From an uncultured Erythrobacter sp. (GTDB lineage Bacteria; Pseudomonadota; Alphaproteobacteria; Sphingomonadales; Sphingomonadaceae), in NCBI GenBank assembly GCA_947494705.1, contig CANLVN010000003.1, positions 124,001 to 188,000 of the forward strand: a stretch of DNA of 64,000 nt, in the 5' to 3' direction. Shown in pieces: positions 26,174 through 33,362 of the stretch. Position 1 is the stretch's first letter. Every line of letters begins with the position of its first letter. The position numbers were made by a program, and so were the translations under genes. The notes under the pieces are model-generated. The model was not told the origin of the DNA. It worked only from the letters and a program-made list of their open reading frames with translations, and did not search any database.

Positions 26174-26986
26174 ATGGCCGGTTCGAACGTATCTTCTGAC
26201 ATGACACTGGCGCGATACACTCTGCCGGACCGCGCTGCGCAAGGCGCAATCGGGCTCGCGCTCGCGGCTCTTGTCGCGGGGGGCTGGCTGGCGATCCATT
26301 TCTACGCGATGTTCGTTTTCGAGCTGACATGGGCGAATCTGCCTTTCGCACTGGTGCTGGCGGTGGTGCAGTGCTGGTTGTCGGTGGGCGTATTCATCGT
26401 CTGCCACGATGCGATGCATGGCTCGCTCGCGCCGAGCCGTCCGAAGTTGAACACCGCGATCGGTACGGTCCTGAGCTTCCTGTATGCCGGTTTCACATAC
26501 ACGCGCCTGCGCGATGCGCACCATGCGCATCACCGGATGGCGGGACACGAAGGCGATCCCGATTTCGACGAGAATAACCCGGCGGATTTCTTCAGGTGGT
26601 ATGCGACCTTCTTCAGGCGCTATTTCGGCTGGCAGTCGCTGGTGTTCGTCCATGCCGTTGTCGGGCTCTACTGGCTGGTCCTGGGTGTACCGATGGTTCA
26701 GATCGTTGTTCTGTATGGCGCGCCTGCATTGCTGTCCTCGCTCCAGTTGTTTTATTTCGGCACCTGGCGCCCGCACCATCATTCAACCGATGCGCCATTC
26801 GTCGACAGGCACAATGCGCGCACAAACGATTATGGCACCCTGGCAAGCCTCGCCAGCTGCTTTCATTTCGGCTATCATCTCGAACATCACCGGAGACCCG
26901 ACGTCCCATGGTGGGCACTGCCCGGGGCCAAGAGGGCCGGTGTCGGACTAGTTGAACAGGACAACCGGGAAGCCACAGCATCATGA
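26174..26986 (+). CDS. crtW: Beta-carotene ketolase
   Basis: The protein, 270 aa from this ATG, is an integral-membrane di-iron oxygenase. It has the CrtW histidine clusters CHDAMHG, DAHHAHHRMAGHEGDPDFD and FGYHLEHHRRPDVPWWALP, plus FGTWRPHHH and DRHNART. It introduces 4-keto groups into beta-carotene or zeaxanthin rings. The start is uncertain. GTG at 26132 overlaps the thioesterase stop and ATG at 26201 is also possible. crtZ overlaps the end (ATGA), which together points to astaxanthin-type xanthophylls. Confidence 0.95.
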   Translation: MAGSNVSSDMTLARYTLPDRAAQGAIGLALAALVAGGWLAIHFYAMFVFELTWANLPFALVLAVVQCWLSVGVFIVCHDAMHGSLAPSRPKLNTAIGTVLSFLYAGFTYTRLRDAHHAHHRMAGHEGDPDFDENNPADFFRWYATFFRRYFGWQSLVFVHAVVGLYWLVLGVPMVQIVVLYGAPALLSSLQLFYFGTWRPHHHSTDAPFVDRHNARTNDYGTLASLASCFHFGYHLEHHRRPDVPWWALPGAKRAGVGLVEQDNREATAS

Positions 26987-27483
26987 CCTGGCTCGAATGT
27001 ATCGCTGTCACGCTGGGCGCGCTGATCTTCATGGAGTTCTTCGCGTGGTACGCGCACAAATACATCATGCATGGTTGGGGCTGGGGCTGGCACCGCGACC
27101 ATCACGAACCGCACGACAACATGTTCGAAAAGAACGACCTGTTCGCGGTCGTTTTCGGCACCATCAACGCCGCCATGTATATTTTCGGCGCGCTTTACTG
27201 GGATGCGCTGTGGTGGGCGGCGCTGGGAGTCAATCTCTACGGCGTGGTCTATGCGCTGGTCCATGACGGCCTCGTTCACCAGCGTTTCGGCCGCTACGTG
27301 CCCAAGAACGCCTATGCCAAGCGGCTAGTGCAGGCTCACCGGCTCCACCACGCGACAATCGGCAAGGAAGGCGGAGTGAGCTTCGGCTTTGTGCTGGCGC
27401 GCGATCCGGCCCGCCTGAAAGCGGAACTGAAGAGGCAGAAGGAAGCCGGCTTAGCCGTTGTGCGCGACAGCGCGGGGGCCTGA
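26983..27483 (+). CDS. crtZ: Beta-carotene 3-hydroxylase
   Basis: The 166-aa membrane di-iron hydroxylase has HKYIMHGWGWGWHRDHHEPH near residues 26-45, VHDGLVHQRFGRYVP near 100 and AHRLHHATIGKEGGVSFGF near 127. These are the CrtZ fingerprints. It hydroxylates the 3 positions of beta-ionone rings. Its start overlaps the crtW stop. Confidence 0.96.
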   Translation: MTWLECIAVTLGALIFMEFFAWYAHKYIMHGWGWGWHRDHHEPHDNMFEKNDLFAVVFGTINAAMYIFGALYWDALWWAALGVNLYGVVYALVHDGLVHQRFGRYVPKNAYAKRLVQAHRLHHATIGKEGGVSFGFVLARDPARLKAELKRQKEAGLAVVRDSAGA

Positions 27484-27544
27484 ACCAGGCAAAATCGGTG
27501 TTTGCGATGCGGGATGCCCCGGGCAATTGCGGTCGCGATTTCGA

Positions 27545-27958
27545 CTATTCCGATGCCAGCCGCGCGGCGTGCTCCTTTACCAAGGCGATCATGTTGGGCA
27601 CGCCCTGAGTGCGGTTGGATGAAAGCTGGCTCTTCAGATCGAATGGCTCAAGCGCGCCGACCACATCCATCTGCGCTACTTCGCTGGCGGGCTTGTCCTG
27701 AACCGCCGCGATGACCAGCGCGACAATCCCCTTGGTGATCGCGGCGTTGCTGTCGGCGAGGAAATGCAACTTACCTTGATCAGCAGTGTCGGTGGGATAG
27801 ACCCAGACCGCCGCCGAGCATCCCCGCACGAGGGTCGCATCGGTCTTTAGCGCGTCGGGCATGGGTTCGAGTTCGCGGCCCAGTTCGATCAGCAGCGCAT
27901 AGCGATCGTCGCCTTCGAGGAAGTCATATTCTTCGTAGATGTCATCGAGTGTTCGCAT
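27545..27958 (-). CDS. sufE: SufE-family sulfur acceptor protein
   Basis: This 137-aa protein carries the SufE catalytic Cys in LVRGCSAAVWV, then HFLADSNAAITKGIVAL and LSSNRTQGVPNM. SufE accepts persulfide sulfur from SufS for Fe-S cluster assembly. It begins about 40 bp after the last gene of the psp array on the same strand, so some read-through from that operon is possible. A start three codons upstream (27967) is also possible. Confidence 0.92.
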   Translation of the reverse strand: MRTLDDIYEEYDFLEGDDRYALLIELGRELEPMPDALKTDATLVRGCSAAVWVYPTDTADQGKLHFLADSNAAITKGIVALVIAAVQDKPASEVAQMDVVGALEPFDLKSQLSSNRTQGVPNMIALVKEHAARLASE

Positions 27959-27997
27959 GGGGCGCACTTAATGAGTGCGAGTGCATGAGGGAAGGCC

Positions 27998-28258
27998 CTA
28001 GAGTTCGACTCCGCTCGCGATCGCTTCAAGCTTCTTGATGCGCTCTTTCATGTCGGCCAGCTCGATCCGGGCCGCGCCGACGCCGCCGGAGCTATGAGCG
28101 CCCCCTTCGATCTCATGCGAGGCATTGCGTGTCTTGCCGCGCTCAATTTCTTCGCGCTTCAATTCCAGCCAGCCCTGCCAGGCGCGCAATAGCGCGAGAG
28201 CGACAACGCAGATCCCGACAAGGCAGGTGGCGGCGATAACGAGTATGGGGTCCATCAT
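27998..28258 (-). CDS. Psp-array small membrane protein 7 (most diverged)
   Basis: This 86-aa protein is last in the psp operon. One N-terminal membrane helix (LVIAATCLVGICVVALALL) is followed by a charged helix, LELKREEIERGK, and a C-terminal coil ELADMKERIKKLEAIASGVEL. The E..I.KLE.IA end is a weakened version of the motif shared by its neighbours and resembles E. coli PspB most. Its start overlaps the previous stop (TAATG). A role in envelope stress is inferred from the operon. Confidence 0.7.
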   Translation of the reverse strand: MMDPILVIAATCLVGICVVALALLRAWQGWLELKREEIERGKTRNASHEIEGGAHSSGGVGAARIELADMKERIKKLEAIASGVEL

Positions 28259-28605
28259 TATTTGCTCTGCTCCTTCCGGTCCGCAGGTGTCTGGTCGGTC
28301 ATTTCCGTTCCAGTGGATTGCTTTTCGGGGTTTCTCAGTGCCTCGATCTCGGCGGCGATGCGGGCGCGTTCGCGCGCTTCGCCCGAATTCTTGTCGGTAG
28401 CTATGCGTTCGAGGACATGAAGCCGCTCGCGCAATTGCTCGATTTCGCGGCGGGTTTCTTCCGCCTCGGCGCGGCTTTGGTTGTCGCGCGGGACGTAGGT
28501 CTCGTTGCCCTCGGCATCAGTCGTGATGCCGGATCGAGCCTTGGCCAGCTGGACGATGCCCCAGACGACGATGGCGACAACAGCGACGAAAGCCCATCCG
28601 CTCAT
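28258..28605 (-). CDS. Psp-array small membrane protein 6
   Basis: The 115-aa protein has an N-terminal helix (WAFVAVVAIVVWGIVQLAK) and a coiled coil, RREIEQLRERLHVLERIATD. An insertion of about 8 residues separates this from the terminal AAEIEALRN. It shares the array motif LERIATD...EIEALR but carries the only insertion within it. It starts inside the stop of the preceding gene (ATGA). Function is unknown. Confidence 0.75.
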   Translation of the reverse strand: MSGWAFVAVVAIVVWGIVQLAKARSGITTDAEGNETYVPRDNQSRAEAEETRREIEQLRERLHVLERIATDKNSGEARERARIAAEIEALRNPEKQSTGTEMTDQTPADRKEQSK

Positions 28606-28859
28606 GACCGCGCGCTCCCTGTTCGCGCTTCCGATCCGCGCAAGGCGTCGATTTCTTCGGCCAGGTCACTCGAACGGTCGGTGGCGATCCGCTCAAGGAC
28701 CTCGACCCGTTCTTCCAGATCGGTCCGGGATGGACGTGGTGAGGGCGCGGAAGGTTGGCGACGGCGCACCAGCAGGAAAGTCAGGCCTGCGGCAACGCCT
28801 GCCAAGACCGCAACCATGGACAAGGCATCGAGCACCAGCGGTGTATCCGCGCCAAACAT
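28602..28859 (-). CDS. Psp-array small membrane protein 5
   Basis: This 85-aa protein has a membrane helix (LDALSMVAVLAGVAAGLTFLL) followed by an RRRQ positive-inside anchor. A Pro/Ser linker leads to the array motif LEERVEVLERIATD, then DLAEEIDALRG. The ATG at 28859 overlaps the previous stop (TGATG); a TTG one codon upstream is less likely. Its stop overlaps the next start. Confidence 0.78.
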   Translation of the reverse strand: MFGADTPLVLDALSMVAVLAGVAAGLTFLLVRRRQPSAPSPRPSRTDLEERVEVLERIATDRSSDLAEEIDALRGSEARTGSARS

Positions 28860-29155
28860 CAACCGTTCTCCTTCTCGCGCAGCTCGCCGCGCACTTCTCG
28901 CAGCTTTTCAATTTCTTCGGACAAAAGCGAACCGCGATCGGTGGCGAGCCGTTCCAGCACGCGCACCCGGTCTTCGAGATGGGATTGCACCTCCTTGTCG
29001 GCAGAATGCTGCCCTCGGTTCGCTTCTGCTATCTGCAATTCAAGCTCCAGCTTCTGAATCTTGTGCTTGCGGCTTCGCTCGCCCGCAAAGGTGCCGAAGG
29101 CCAGGATGATGACTGTCATCACGGCAATGAATGCGAGGATATCGCCGTCCATCAT
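28859..29155 (-). CDS. Psp-array small membrane protein 4
   Basis: This 98-aa protein has an N-terminal membrane helix (ILAFIAVMTVIILAFGTFAG). A basic patch and a long predicted coiled coil, KIQKLELELQIAEAN, follow. The array motif is LEDRVRVLERLATDRGS, then LSEEIEKLRE. It starts and ends with overlapping stop/start codons. A cytoplasmic coil on a single-helix anchor is the PspB plan. Confidence 0.8.
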   Translation of the reverse strand: MMDGDILAFIAVMTVIILAFGTFAGERSRKHKIQKLELELQIAEANRGQHSADKEVQSHLEDRVRVLERLATDRGSLLSEEIEKLREVRGELREKENG

Positions 29156-29517
29156 GCGGTCCCTTCATCCTGGCGGTTTTCGAGGGCAGGGCCGCGCAGC
29201 TTGTCGATCTCGCTGGAGAGGTGATAGCCGCCGTCGGTGACGATGCGCTCGACATTGGCGAGCCGGTCTTTCATCGCGCCGATTTCCGCGCGAAGTTCGG
29301 CGTTTTCCTGGGTTAGCAGGGTGACGCGCTGTTTAGCCTGATTATCGGTGACGGGCGTAATCGACTGCCCCCATGCGCCTTCGAGTGGATAGCCATGCTG
29401 GATGCGCAGGCGGGTGGTGTAGACCCAGCCCAGGACCCCGGCTCCGCCCACCATCAGCGCACCGCCGATGATCCAGGGCAGATGGGGAATAATTGTTGCA
29501 GCGGCATCGACGCTCAT
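29152..29517 (-). CDS. Psp-array small membrane protein 3
   Basis: This 121-aa protein has a membrane helix (LPWIIGGALMVGGAGVLGWVY), then RIQHGYPLEGAWG. That element is shared only with the next gene upstream (HGYDLEDEWG). A coiled coil and the array motif MKDRLANVERIVTD, then LSSEIDKLRG, follow. The shared HGYxLExxWG element suggests it arose by duplication of its neighbour. Overlapping start and stop. Confidence 0.8.
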   Translation of the reverse strand: MSVDAAATIIPHLPWIIGGALMVGGAGVLGWVYTTRLRIQHGYPLEGAWGQSITPVTDNQAKQRVTLLTQENAELRAEIGAMKDRLANVERIVTDGGYHLSSEIDKLRGPALENRQDEGTA

Positions 29518-29888
29518 GACTGTTTTTCCTTGGAAGCGAGGTTGAGGGGCACGCCGCTGTCATTACGGCTGTCGGAAAGTTCGGGTGCGGGCACGTCGCG
29601 CAGGGCCTCGATCTCTTCAGACAGCGTGTAACCGCGGTCGGTGACGATCCGTTCAAGCACCACCATGCGGTCCTGCATCGCGTCGAGCTTGTTGTTCAGC
29701 TCGCTGTTCTCGGCGCGAAGGCGTTCAGTCTCTGCGTTTTCCCGCTCGGTGTTGCGGGGAGAGGTCTTGCCGCCCCATTCATCTTCGAGGTCGTAGCCAT
29801 GTTTGGCGCGGATCCAGTTGTTGATAAGCCACGCGCCATAGGCAACTGCCATCAGCGCGACGACAAAGATCGGGCTACCAAAATCCAT
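29514..29888 (-). CDS. Psp-array small membrane protein 2
   Basis: The 124-aa protein starts MDFGSPIFVVALMAVAYG with one membrane helix. It carries HGYDLEDEWGG, a coiled coil (ERLRAENSELNNKLDAMQDR), the array motif VLERIVTDRGY, then LSEEIEALRD, and a tail with GVPLN. The HGY element links it to protein 3, and the GVPLN tail links it to protein 1. The start overlaps the previous stop (TAATG); an ATG 14 codons upstream is inside the neighbour. Confidence 0.82.
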   Translation of the reverse strand: MDFGSPIFVVALMAVAYGAWLINNWIRAKHGYDLEDEWGGKTSPRNTERENAETERLRAENSELNNKLDAMQDRMVVLERIVTDRGYTLSEEIEALRDVPAPELSDSRNDSGVPLNLASKEKQS

Positions 29889-30196
29889 TATGCTTTTTCC
29901 CTCGTTTCCATATTCAGCGGGACACCGCATCCGCTATTCTCGGTTTCGCGGGTATCTCGCAGGGCTTCGATCTGGGTCGCGATGTCATATCCGCGGTCGG
30001 TGACGATGCGTTCGAGTACGGCCACGCGATCCTCGAGCTTGGCAACCTGACTGGCATATTGCGCGGCCTTCTCTGCCGTTGCGTCGGCGGTGGAATCGAT
30101 CTGCATCTCTGCAAGCTTGCGCTGGTGCGAGGTCCAGATCGCTACGATCGGGATCGAAACGCCGATGATCGGTATCAGATAGGCCCAGTCCCACAT
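29888..30196 (-). CDS. Psp-array small membrane protein 1
   Basis: This 102-aa protein has an N-terminal helix (WAYLIPIIGVSIPIVAIW) and a coiled coil. It has the best-conserved array motif, LEDRVAVLERIVTDRGY, then IATQIEALRD, and a GVPLN tail shared with protein 2. It lies 22 bp after pspC, the only real gap inside the array. A ribosome site lies in that gap. Confidence 0.82.
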   Translation of the reverse strand: MWDWAYLIPIIGVSIPIVAIWTSHQRKLAEMQIDSTADATAEKAAQYASQVAKLEDRVAVLERIVTDRGYDIATQIEALRDTRETENSGCGVPLNMETREKA

Positions 30197-30218
30197 GGTG
30201 TTTCCCTTCTGGAGCGCT

Positions 30219-30596
30219 TCAGCGCAGCTGTTCGATTTCTGCGGTCAGGCGCGGATTGTTGCTGACGTAGTAGGTTTCGACGTCGGCCAGGCGGCGGTCG
30301 ATGTCGCGGAAGCGGGCGCGGATCTCACGCGCGGTGCGCTTCGGGCTCTGCCGGACGCGCTGCCAGTACTGCTCTTCCCTTGCATCTTTGTAGAGATGCG
30401 CGGGCTTCTTGTTCAGCAGGAAGCCGGCGATGAAGTAGGCGGGCACGGTCAGGCCCTGAGAGATGAAAATCGACACGACGGCGGCGACGCGGATCCACAC
30501 GGTTTCGATACCGGTGTATTCGGCGATGCCGGAGCAGACGCCCATCAGCTTCGCATTGTTCTTGTCACGATAAAGGGTGGTGCGGGGGCTGTTCAT
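30219..30596 (-). CDS. pspC: Phage shock protein C
   Basis: The 125-aa protein has a PspC domain: TLYRDKNNAKLMGVCSGIAEY, then a membrane helix region near residues 38-62 with FISQGLTVPAYFIAGFLL. The C-terminal tail RLADVETYYVSNNP, then LTAEIEQLR, follows the known PspC tail pattern and matches the motif repeated in the downstream small proteins. PspC is the envelope-stress sensor partner of PspA and PspB. The start overlaps the pspB stop (ATGA). Confidence 0.92.
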   Translation of the reverse strand: MNSPRTTLYRDKNNAKLMGVCSGIAEYTGIETVWIRVAAVVSIFISQGLTVPAYFIAGFLLNKKPAHLYKDAREEQYWQRVRQSPKRTAREIRARFRDIDRRLADVETYYVSNNPRLTAEIEQLR

Positions 30597-30898
30597 TGGC
30601 TCGCTCCTTTCTTTTCGGCGATCAGCTGTTCGAGTTCGCGCAGCTGCTGGTTGTCGGTTTCCTGGTCGGCCTGAAGGCGCTTGACCGGGCTGTATGAGGG
30701 GTCGTCGGTGGCGACCAGGCGCTCCACCGTGTCCATGCGCTCATCGAGCCGCTTGGCGAGATTGTAGAGCTCTTCGAGCAGCACCTCGTCATCGGACGTG
30801 ATGGTCGCGGCGGTTTTCCACTTGGTCACGTAATGCAGGATCAGCCACGGCAGGCCGATAAGCAGCATCGGGACAATGAAAACGGCTTCCCATTCCAT
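30593..30898 (-). CDS. pspB: Phage shock protein B
   Basis: This 101-aa protein has a membrane helix (VFIVPMLLIGLPWLILHYV) followed by TKWK and a cytoplasmic coil with AKRLDERMDTVERLVATDD, matching the PspB pattern. It extends about 25 residues further than E. coli PspB. PspB and PspC recruit PspA to the membrane under stress, freeing PspF. It starts 3 bp after pspA. Confidence 0.88.
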   Translation of the reverse strand: MEWEAVFIVPMLLIGLPWLILHYVTKWKTAATITSDDEVLLEELYNLAKRLDERMDTVERLVATDDPSYSPVKRLQADQETDNQQLRELEQLIAEKKGASQ

Positions 30899-30901
30899 GG
30901 C

Positions 30902-31882
30902 TTATTTTCCCTCTTCGTCAGCGTCGGGCTTGCCGAGCGCTTTTTTCATCTGTGCAAGTTCATCGTCGATCGCATCGGCGCCTTCGAGCGCGGCAATCTC
31001 GTCGGAGAGCGATGGTTCGCCCTCGCTTCCAATCGCAATCGCATCGGCACGGCCTTCGGCATAGTCGACACGGCGTTCCAGCTGGTCGAAGCGGGATAGC
31101 GCTTCGTCCGTGCGTTCCGTGCTCATCAGCGTGCGCAGTTTGACGCGGTTTTCAGCGCTTTCGAGGCGCGCGGCGATCTGCGTCTGACGGCTGCGCGCTT
31201 CGCGGAGGCGATGCTGCAGCTTCTGGATGTCTTCTTCGTATGCGCGCAACGCGTCGTCGAGTACGGCGATCTCGGCTCGCAGCTGTTCGGCCATGCCGGT
31301 CGCCTTTTTCTTCTCGACCAGAGCGGCGCGGGCGAGGTCCTCGCGGTCCTTCGAAAGCGCAAGCTGCGCCTTTTCGCCCCAGTCGGTCTGGAGCCGGTCA
31401 AGCTTGACCACGTGACGGTGCATTTCTTTCTGGTCGGCAATTGTGCGTGCGGCGCTCGCGCGGACTTCCACCAGCGTATCCTCCATCTCGAGGATGATCA
31501 TGCGGATCATCTTTTGCGGATCGTCCGCCTTGTCGAGCATGTCGGTAAAATTCGCGGCGATGATGTCACGAGTGCGGCTAAAAATGCCCATGAAGGCTAC
31601 TCCATCGAGGAACGGATTGGTTTCGGTTCGGCGCGAGTCGTCCCCTGTCTCGCTTCGTCCACGAGTTTGCGTCGGGGTTGGGCTGCGGCGCAAGGCCTCG
31701 ATTTCCTGATCGAGGCGCGAAAGCAGCTTGCCCGGGCCAGTTTCCTGGCGGGCCGAAGCGCTGCTGGCCGTAGCGTCGCGCTCCGGGGAAAACGCGTCGC
31801 TGTCGGCGGGGCTGGCAGGGGACTTGCCGCCCTTTTCTTTGGAGCGCTCCGGCCCAAGAGGGAAATCGTCTCGTTTGCTCAT
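30902..31882 (-). CDS. pspA: PspA/IM30 protein with in-frame N-terminal extension
   Basis: The PspA domain proper starts at MGIFSRTRDIIAANFTDMLD (ATG at 31591, GGAG 8 nt upstream) and is 229 aa, normal for PspA. It is a long coiled-coil ESCRT-III-like membrane-binding protein that also inhibits PspF. The frame continues open upstream to ATG 31882 without a stop and adds 97 residues. That extension is Ser/Glu-rich, low in complexity and ends with LSRLDQEIEALRR, resembling the array motif. Either two isoforms are made (326 and 229 aa) or the upstream start is used alone. Confidence 0.88.
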   Translation of the reverse strand: MSKRDDFPLGPERSKEKGGKSPASPADSDAFSPERDATASSASARQETGPGKLLSRLDQEIEALRRSPTPTQTRGRSETGDDSRRTETNPFLDGVAFMGIFSRTRDIIAANFTDMLDKADDPQKMIRMIILEMEDTLVEVRASAARTIADQKEMHRHVVKLDRLQTDWGEKAQLALSKDREDLARAALVEKKKATGMAEQLRAEIAVLDDALRAYEEDIQKLQHRLREARSRQTQIAARLESAENRVKLRTLMSTERTDEALSRFDQLERRVDYAEGRADAIAIGSEGEPSLSDEIAALEGADAIDDELAQMKKALGKPDADEEGK

Positions 31883-31893
31883 TATTGTCTTTC

Positions 31894-32061
31894 TCAGGCC
31901 AGTTCGACGAACATCGTCGACGAGCCGTGCGGTTGGGCGACTTGCGACTCCTGCGCGACAAGGCTCATCTGGCTGGTCATCGCGATCATCGCGGTCATGG
32001 CGATGATGCTGGCGAGCGAGGCCTGGCCCAGCTTGGTGCGGAAGAATGCCTTGTCGTACAT
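31894..32061 (-). CDS. Small leader membrane peptide of the psp operon
   Basis: A 55-aa frame, first after the sigma-54 promoter, starts MYDKAFFRTKLGQ. One hydrophobic segment, ASLASIIAMTAMIAMTSQMSL, could be a membrane helix or signal peptide. A short polar tail ends MFVELA. GAGGGG lies about 10 nt upstream of the ATG. It stops 11 bp before the extended pspA start. No family is recognised. Confidence 0.6.
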   Translation of the reverse strand: MYDKAFFRTKLGQASLASIIAMTAMIAMTSQMSLVAQESQVAQPHGSSTMFVELA

Positions 32062-32108
32062 GGTTCGAAGTCCCCTCTGGGTCATTGTTTCGGTGTTGCC
32101 CCAATCTT

Positions 32109-32126
32109 TGCAGAAGCCGTGCCAAA
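32109..32126 (-). promoter_or_regulatory. Sigma-54 promoter of the psp operon
   Basis: On the minus strand the sequence reads TTTGGCACGGCTTCTGCAA. GG and GC are separated by exactly 10 nt, matching TGGCACG-N4-TTGC. The predicted start is near 32098, about 37 nt before the first small gene. A sigma-54 promoter opposite pspF is the known arrangement of psp loci. Confidence 0.82.
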
Positions 32127-32188
32127 CCTCGAAATCCGCGCAATTCCGCCATTTTTCGATGACGTTAAAATGACAATGATGGTTTCTA

Positions 32189-32218
32189 TTGCCAACACTT
32201 GGTGAAAATTACTATACC
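32189..32218 (+). promoter_or_regulatory. Sigma-70-like promoter of pspF
   Basis: TTGCCA at 32189-32194 and TATACC at 32213-32218 are separated by 18 bp and precede the pspF GTG by about 33 bp. The surrounding 70 bp are unusually AT-rich for this genome. That stretch also lies upstream of the psp sigma-54 promoter, where PspF and a bending protein would bind. Confidence 0.5.
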
Positions 32219-32250
32219 TTGGCTATCGACGCCGAGCAGGAGGGAAGGCC

Positions 32251-33285
32251 GTGGAGCGCGAGAACCAGTTCATCGGCCAATCGGGCGCTTTTCTCGACGC
32301 TGTCGAGCGTGCCAGCCGTGCCGCTCCTATGTCTCGCCCTGTCTTGGTGATCGGCGAGCGCGGAACCGGCAAGGAACTCATCGCCGAACGTCTCCACCGC
32401 CTTTCGACCCGCTGGGACGAGCCGCTGGTGACGATGAACTGCGCAGCGCTGCCCGAAACTCTTATAGAAGCCGAACTTTTCGGACACGAGGCCGGAGCCT
32501 TTACCGGTGCTACCAAAGCGCGCGCAGGAAGGTTCGAGGAAGCCGACAAGGGCACCTTATTCCTCGACGAACTGGGTACGCTTTCGATGGGCGCTCAGGA
32601 ACGCTTGCTCAGAGCCGTCGAATACGGCGAGGTCACCCGCATCGGCGCCTCGCGCCCGATCCGTGTCGATGTGCGCATTGTCGCGGCTACGAATGAAGAT
32701 CTGCCGGCCCTTGCGGAAGACGGCGAGTTTCGCGCCGACCTGCTTGACCGGCTGAGTTTCGAGGTCATCACCCTTCCGCCATTGCGTGTGCGTGAAGGCG
32801 ACGTCGGCGTTCTGGCCGAATATTTCGCGCGGCGCATGGCCGCCGAACTCGAATGGCACAGCTGGCCCGGTTTCTCCCCGCATGTGATGAAGCAGTTGGA
32901 GGATCATAGCTGGCCGGGCAATGTGCGCGAGTTGCGCAATGTGGTGGAGCGCGGCGTGTATCGCTGGGACGATCCGGAAACGCCGATTGCGCATCTCCAG
33001 TTCGACCCGTTTGAAAGCCCATGGAAGCCTGCGTCTCCGTCGCACCGCAAAACGCAGAGCGAGGCGCCAGCCGAAGCGCCCGCTGCCACAGCCAGTATCG
33101 GCGGAGTGGATTACGATTGCGACGACCTGCGCGCCGCGGTCGATGCTCATGAGCGCGCAATTCTCGAGCACTCACTGGGCAAGCACCGCTGGAACCAGCG
33201 CCAGACAGCAAAGGCACTGGGCCTCAGCTACGACCAGCTGCGTCACGCGATCAAGAAGCACTGCCTGATGGAGGAGAGCGACTAG
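32251..33285 (+). CDS. pspF: Sigma-54 activator PspF
   Basis: The 344-aa protein has no N-terminal regulatory domain and starts straight with the AAA+ domain. Walker A is GERGTGKE near residue 33, the sigma-54 contact loop is GAFTGA near residue 85, FLDELGTL is Walker B, and VRELRNVVERGVYRW lies near 225. The C-terminal Fis-type helix-turn-helix is RWNQRQTAKALGLSYDQLR. This architecture is that of PspF, which PspA inhibits directly. GTG 32251 is supported by AGGAGGG about 7 nt upstream. It diverges from the psp operon. Confidence 0.93.
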   Translation: MERENQFIGQSGAFLDAVERASRAAPMSRPVLVIGERGTGKELIAERLHRLSTRWDEPLVTMNCAALPETLIEAELFGHEAGAFTGATKARAGRFEEADKGTLFLDELGTLSMGAQERLLRAVEYGEVTRIGASRPIRVDVRIVAATNEDLPALAEDGEFRADLLDRLSFEVITLPPLRVREGDVGVLAEYFARRMAAELEWHSWPGFSPHVMKQLEDHSWPGNVRELRNVVERGVYRWDDPETPIAHLQFDPFESPWKPASPSHRKTQSEAPAEAPAATASIGGVDYDCDDLRAAVDAHERAILEHSLGKHRWNQRQTAKALGLSYDQLRHAIKKHCLMEESD

Positions 33286-33362
33286 GCTTTCTGGCGCGCG
33301 TGCATGTTGCGTCCTTCGTCAAACCTTCATATCGAACGTGAAAACGGTCGGGGGTTTCCATC

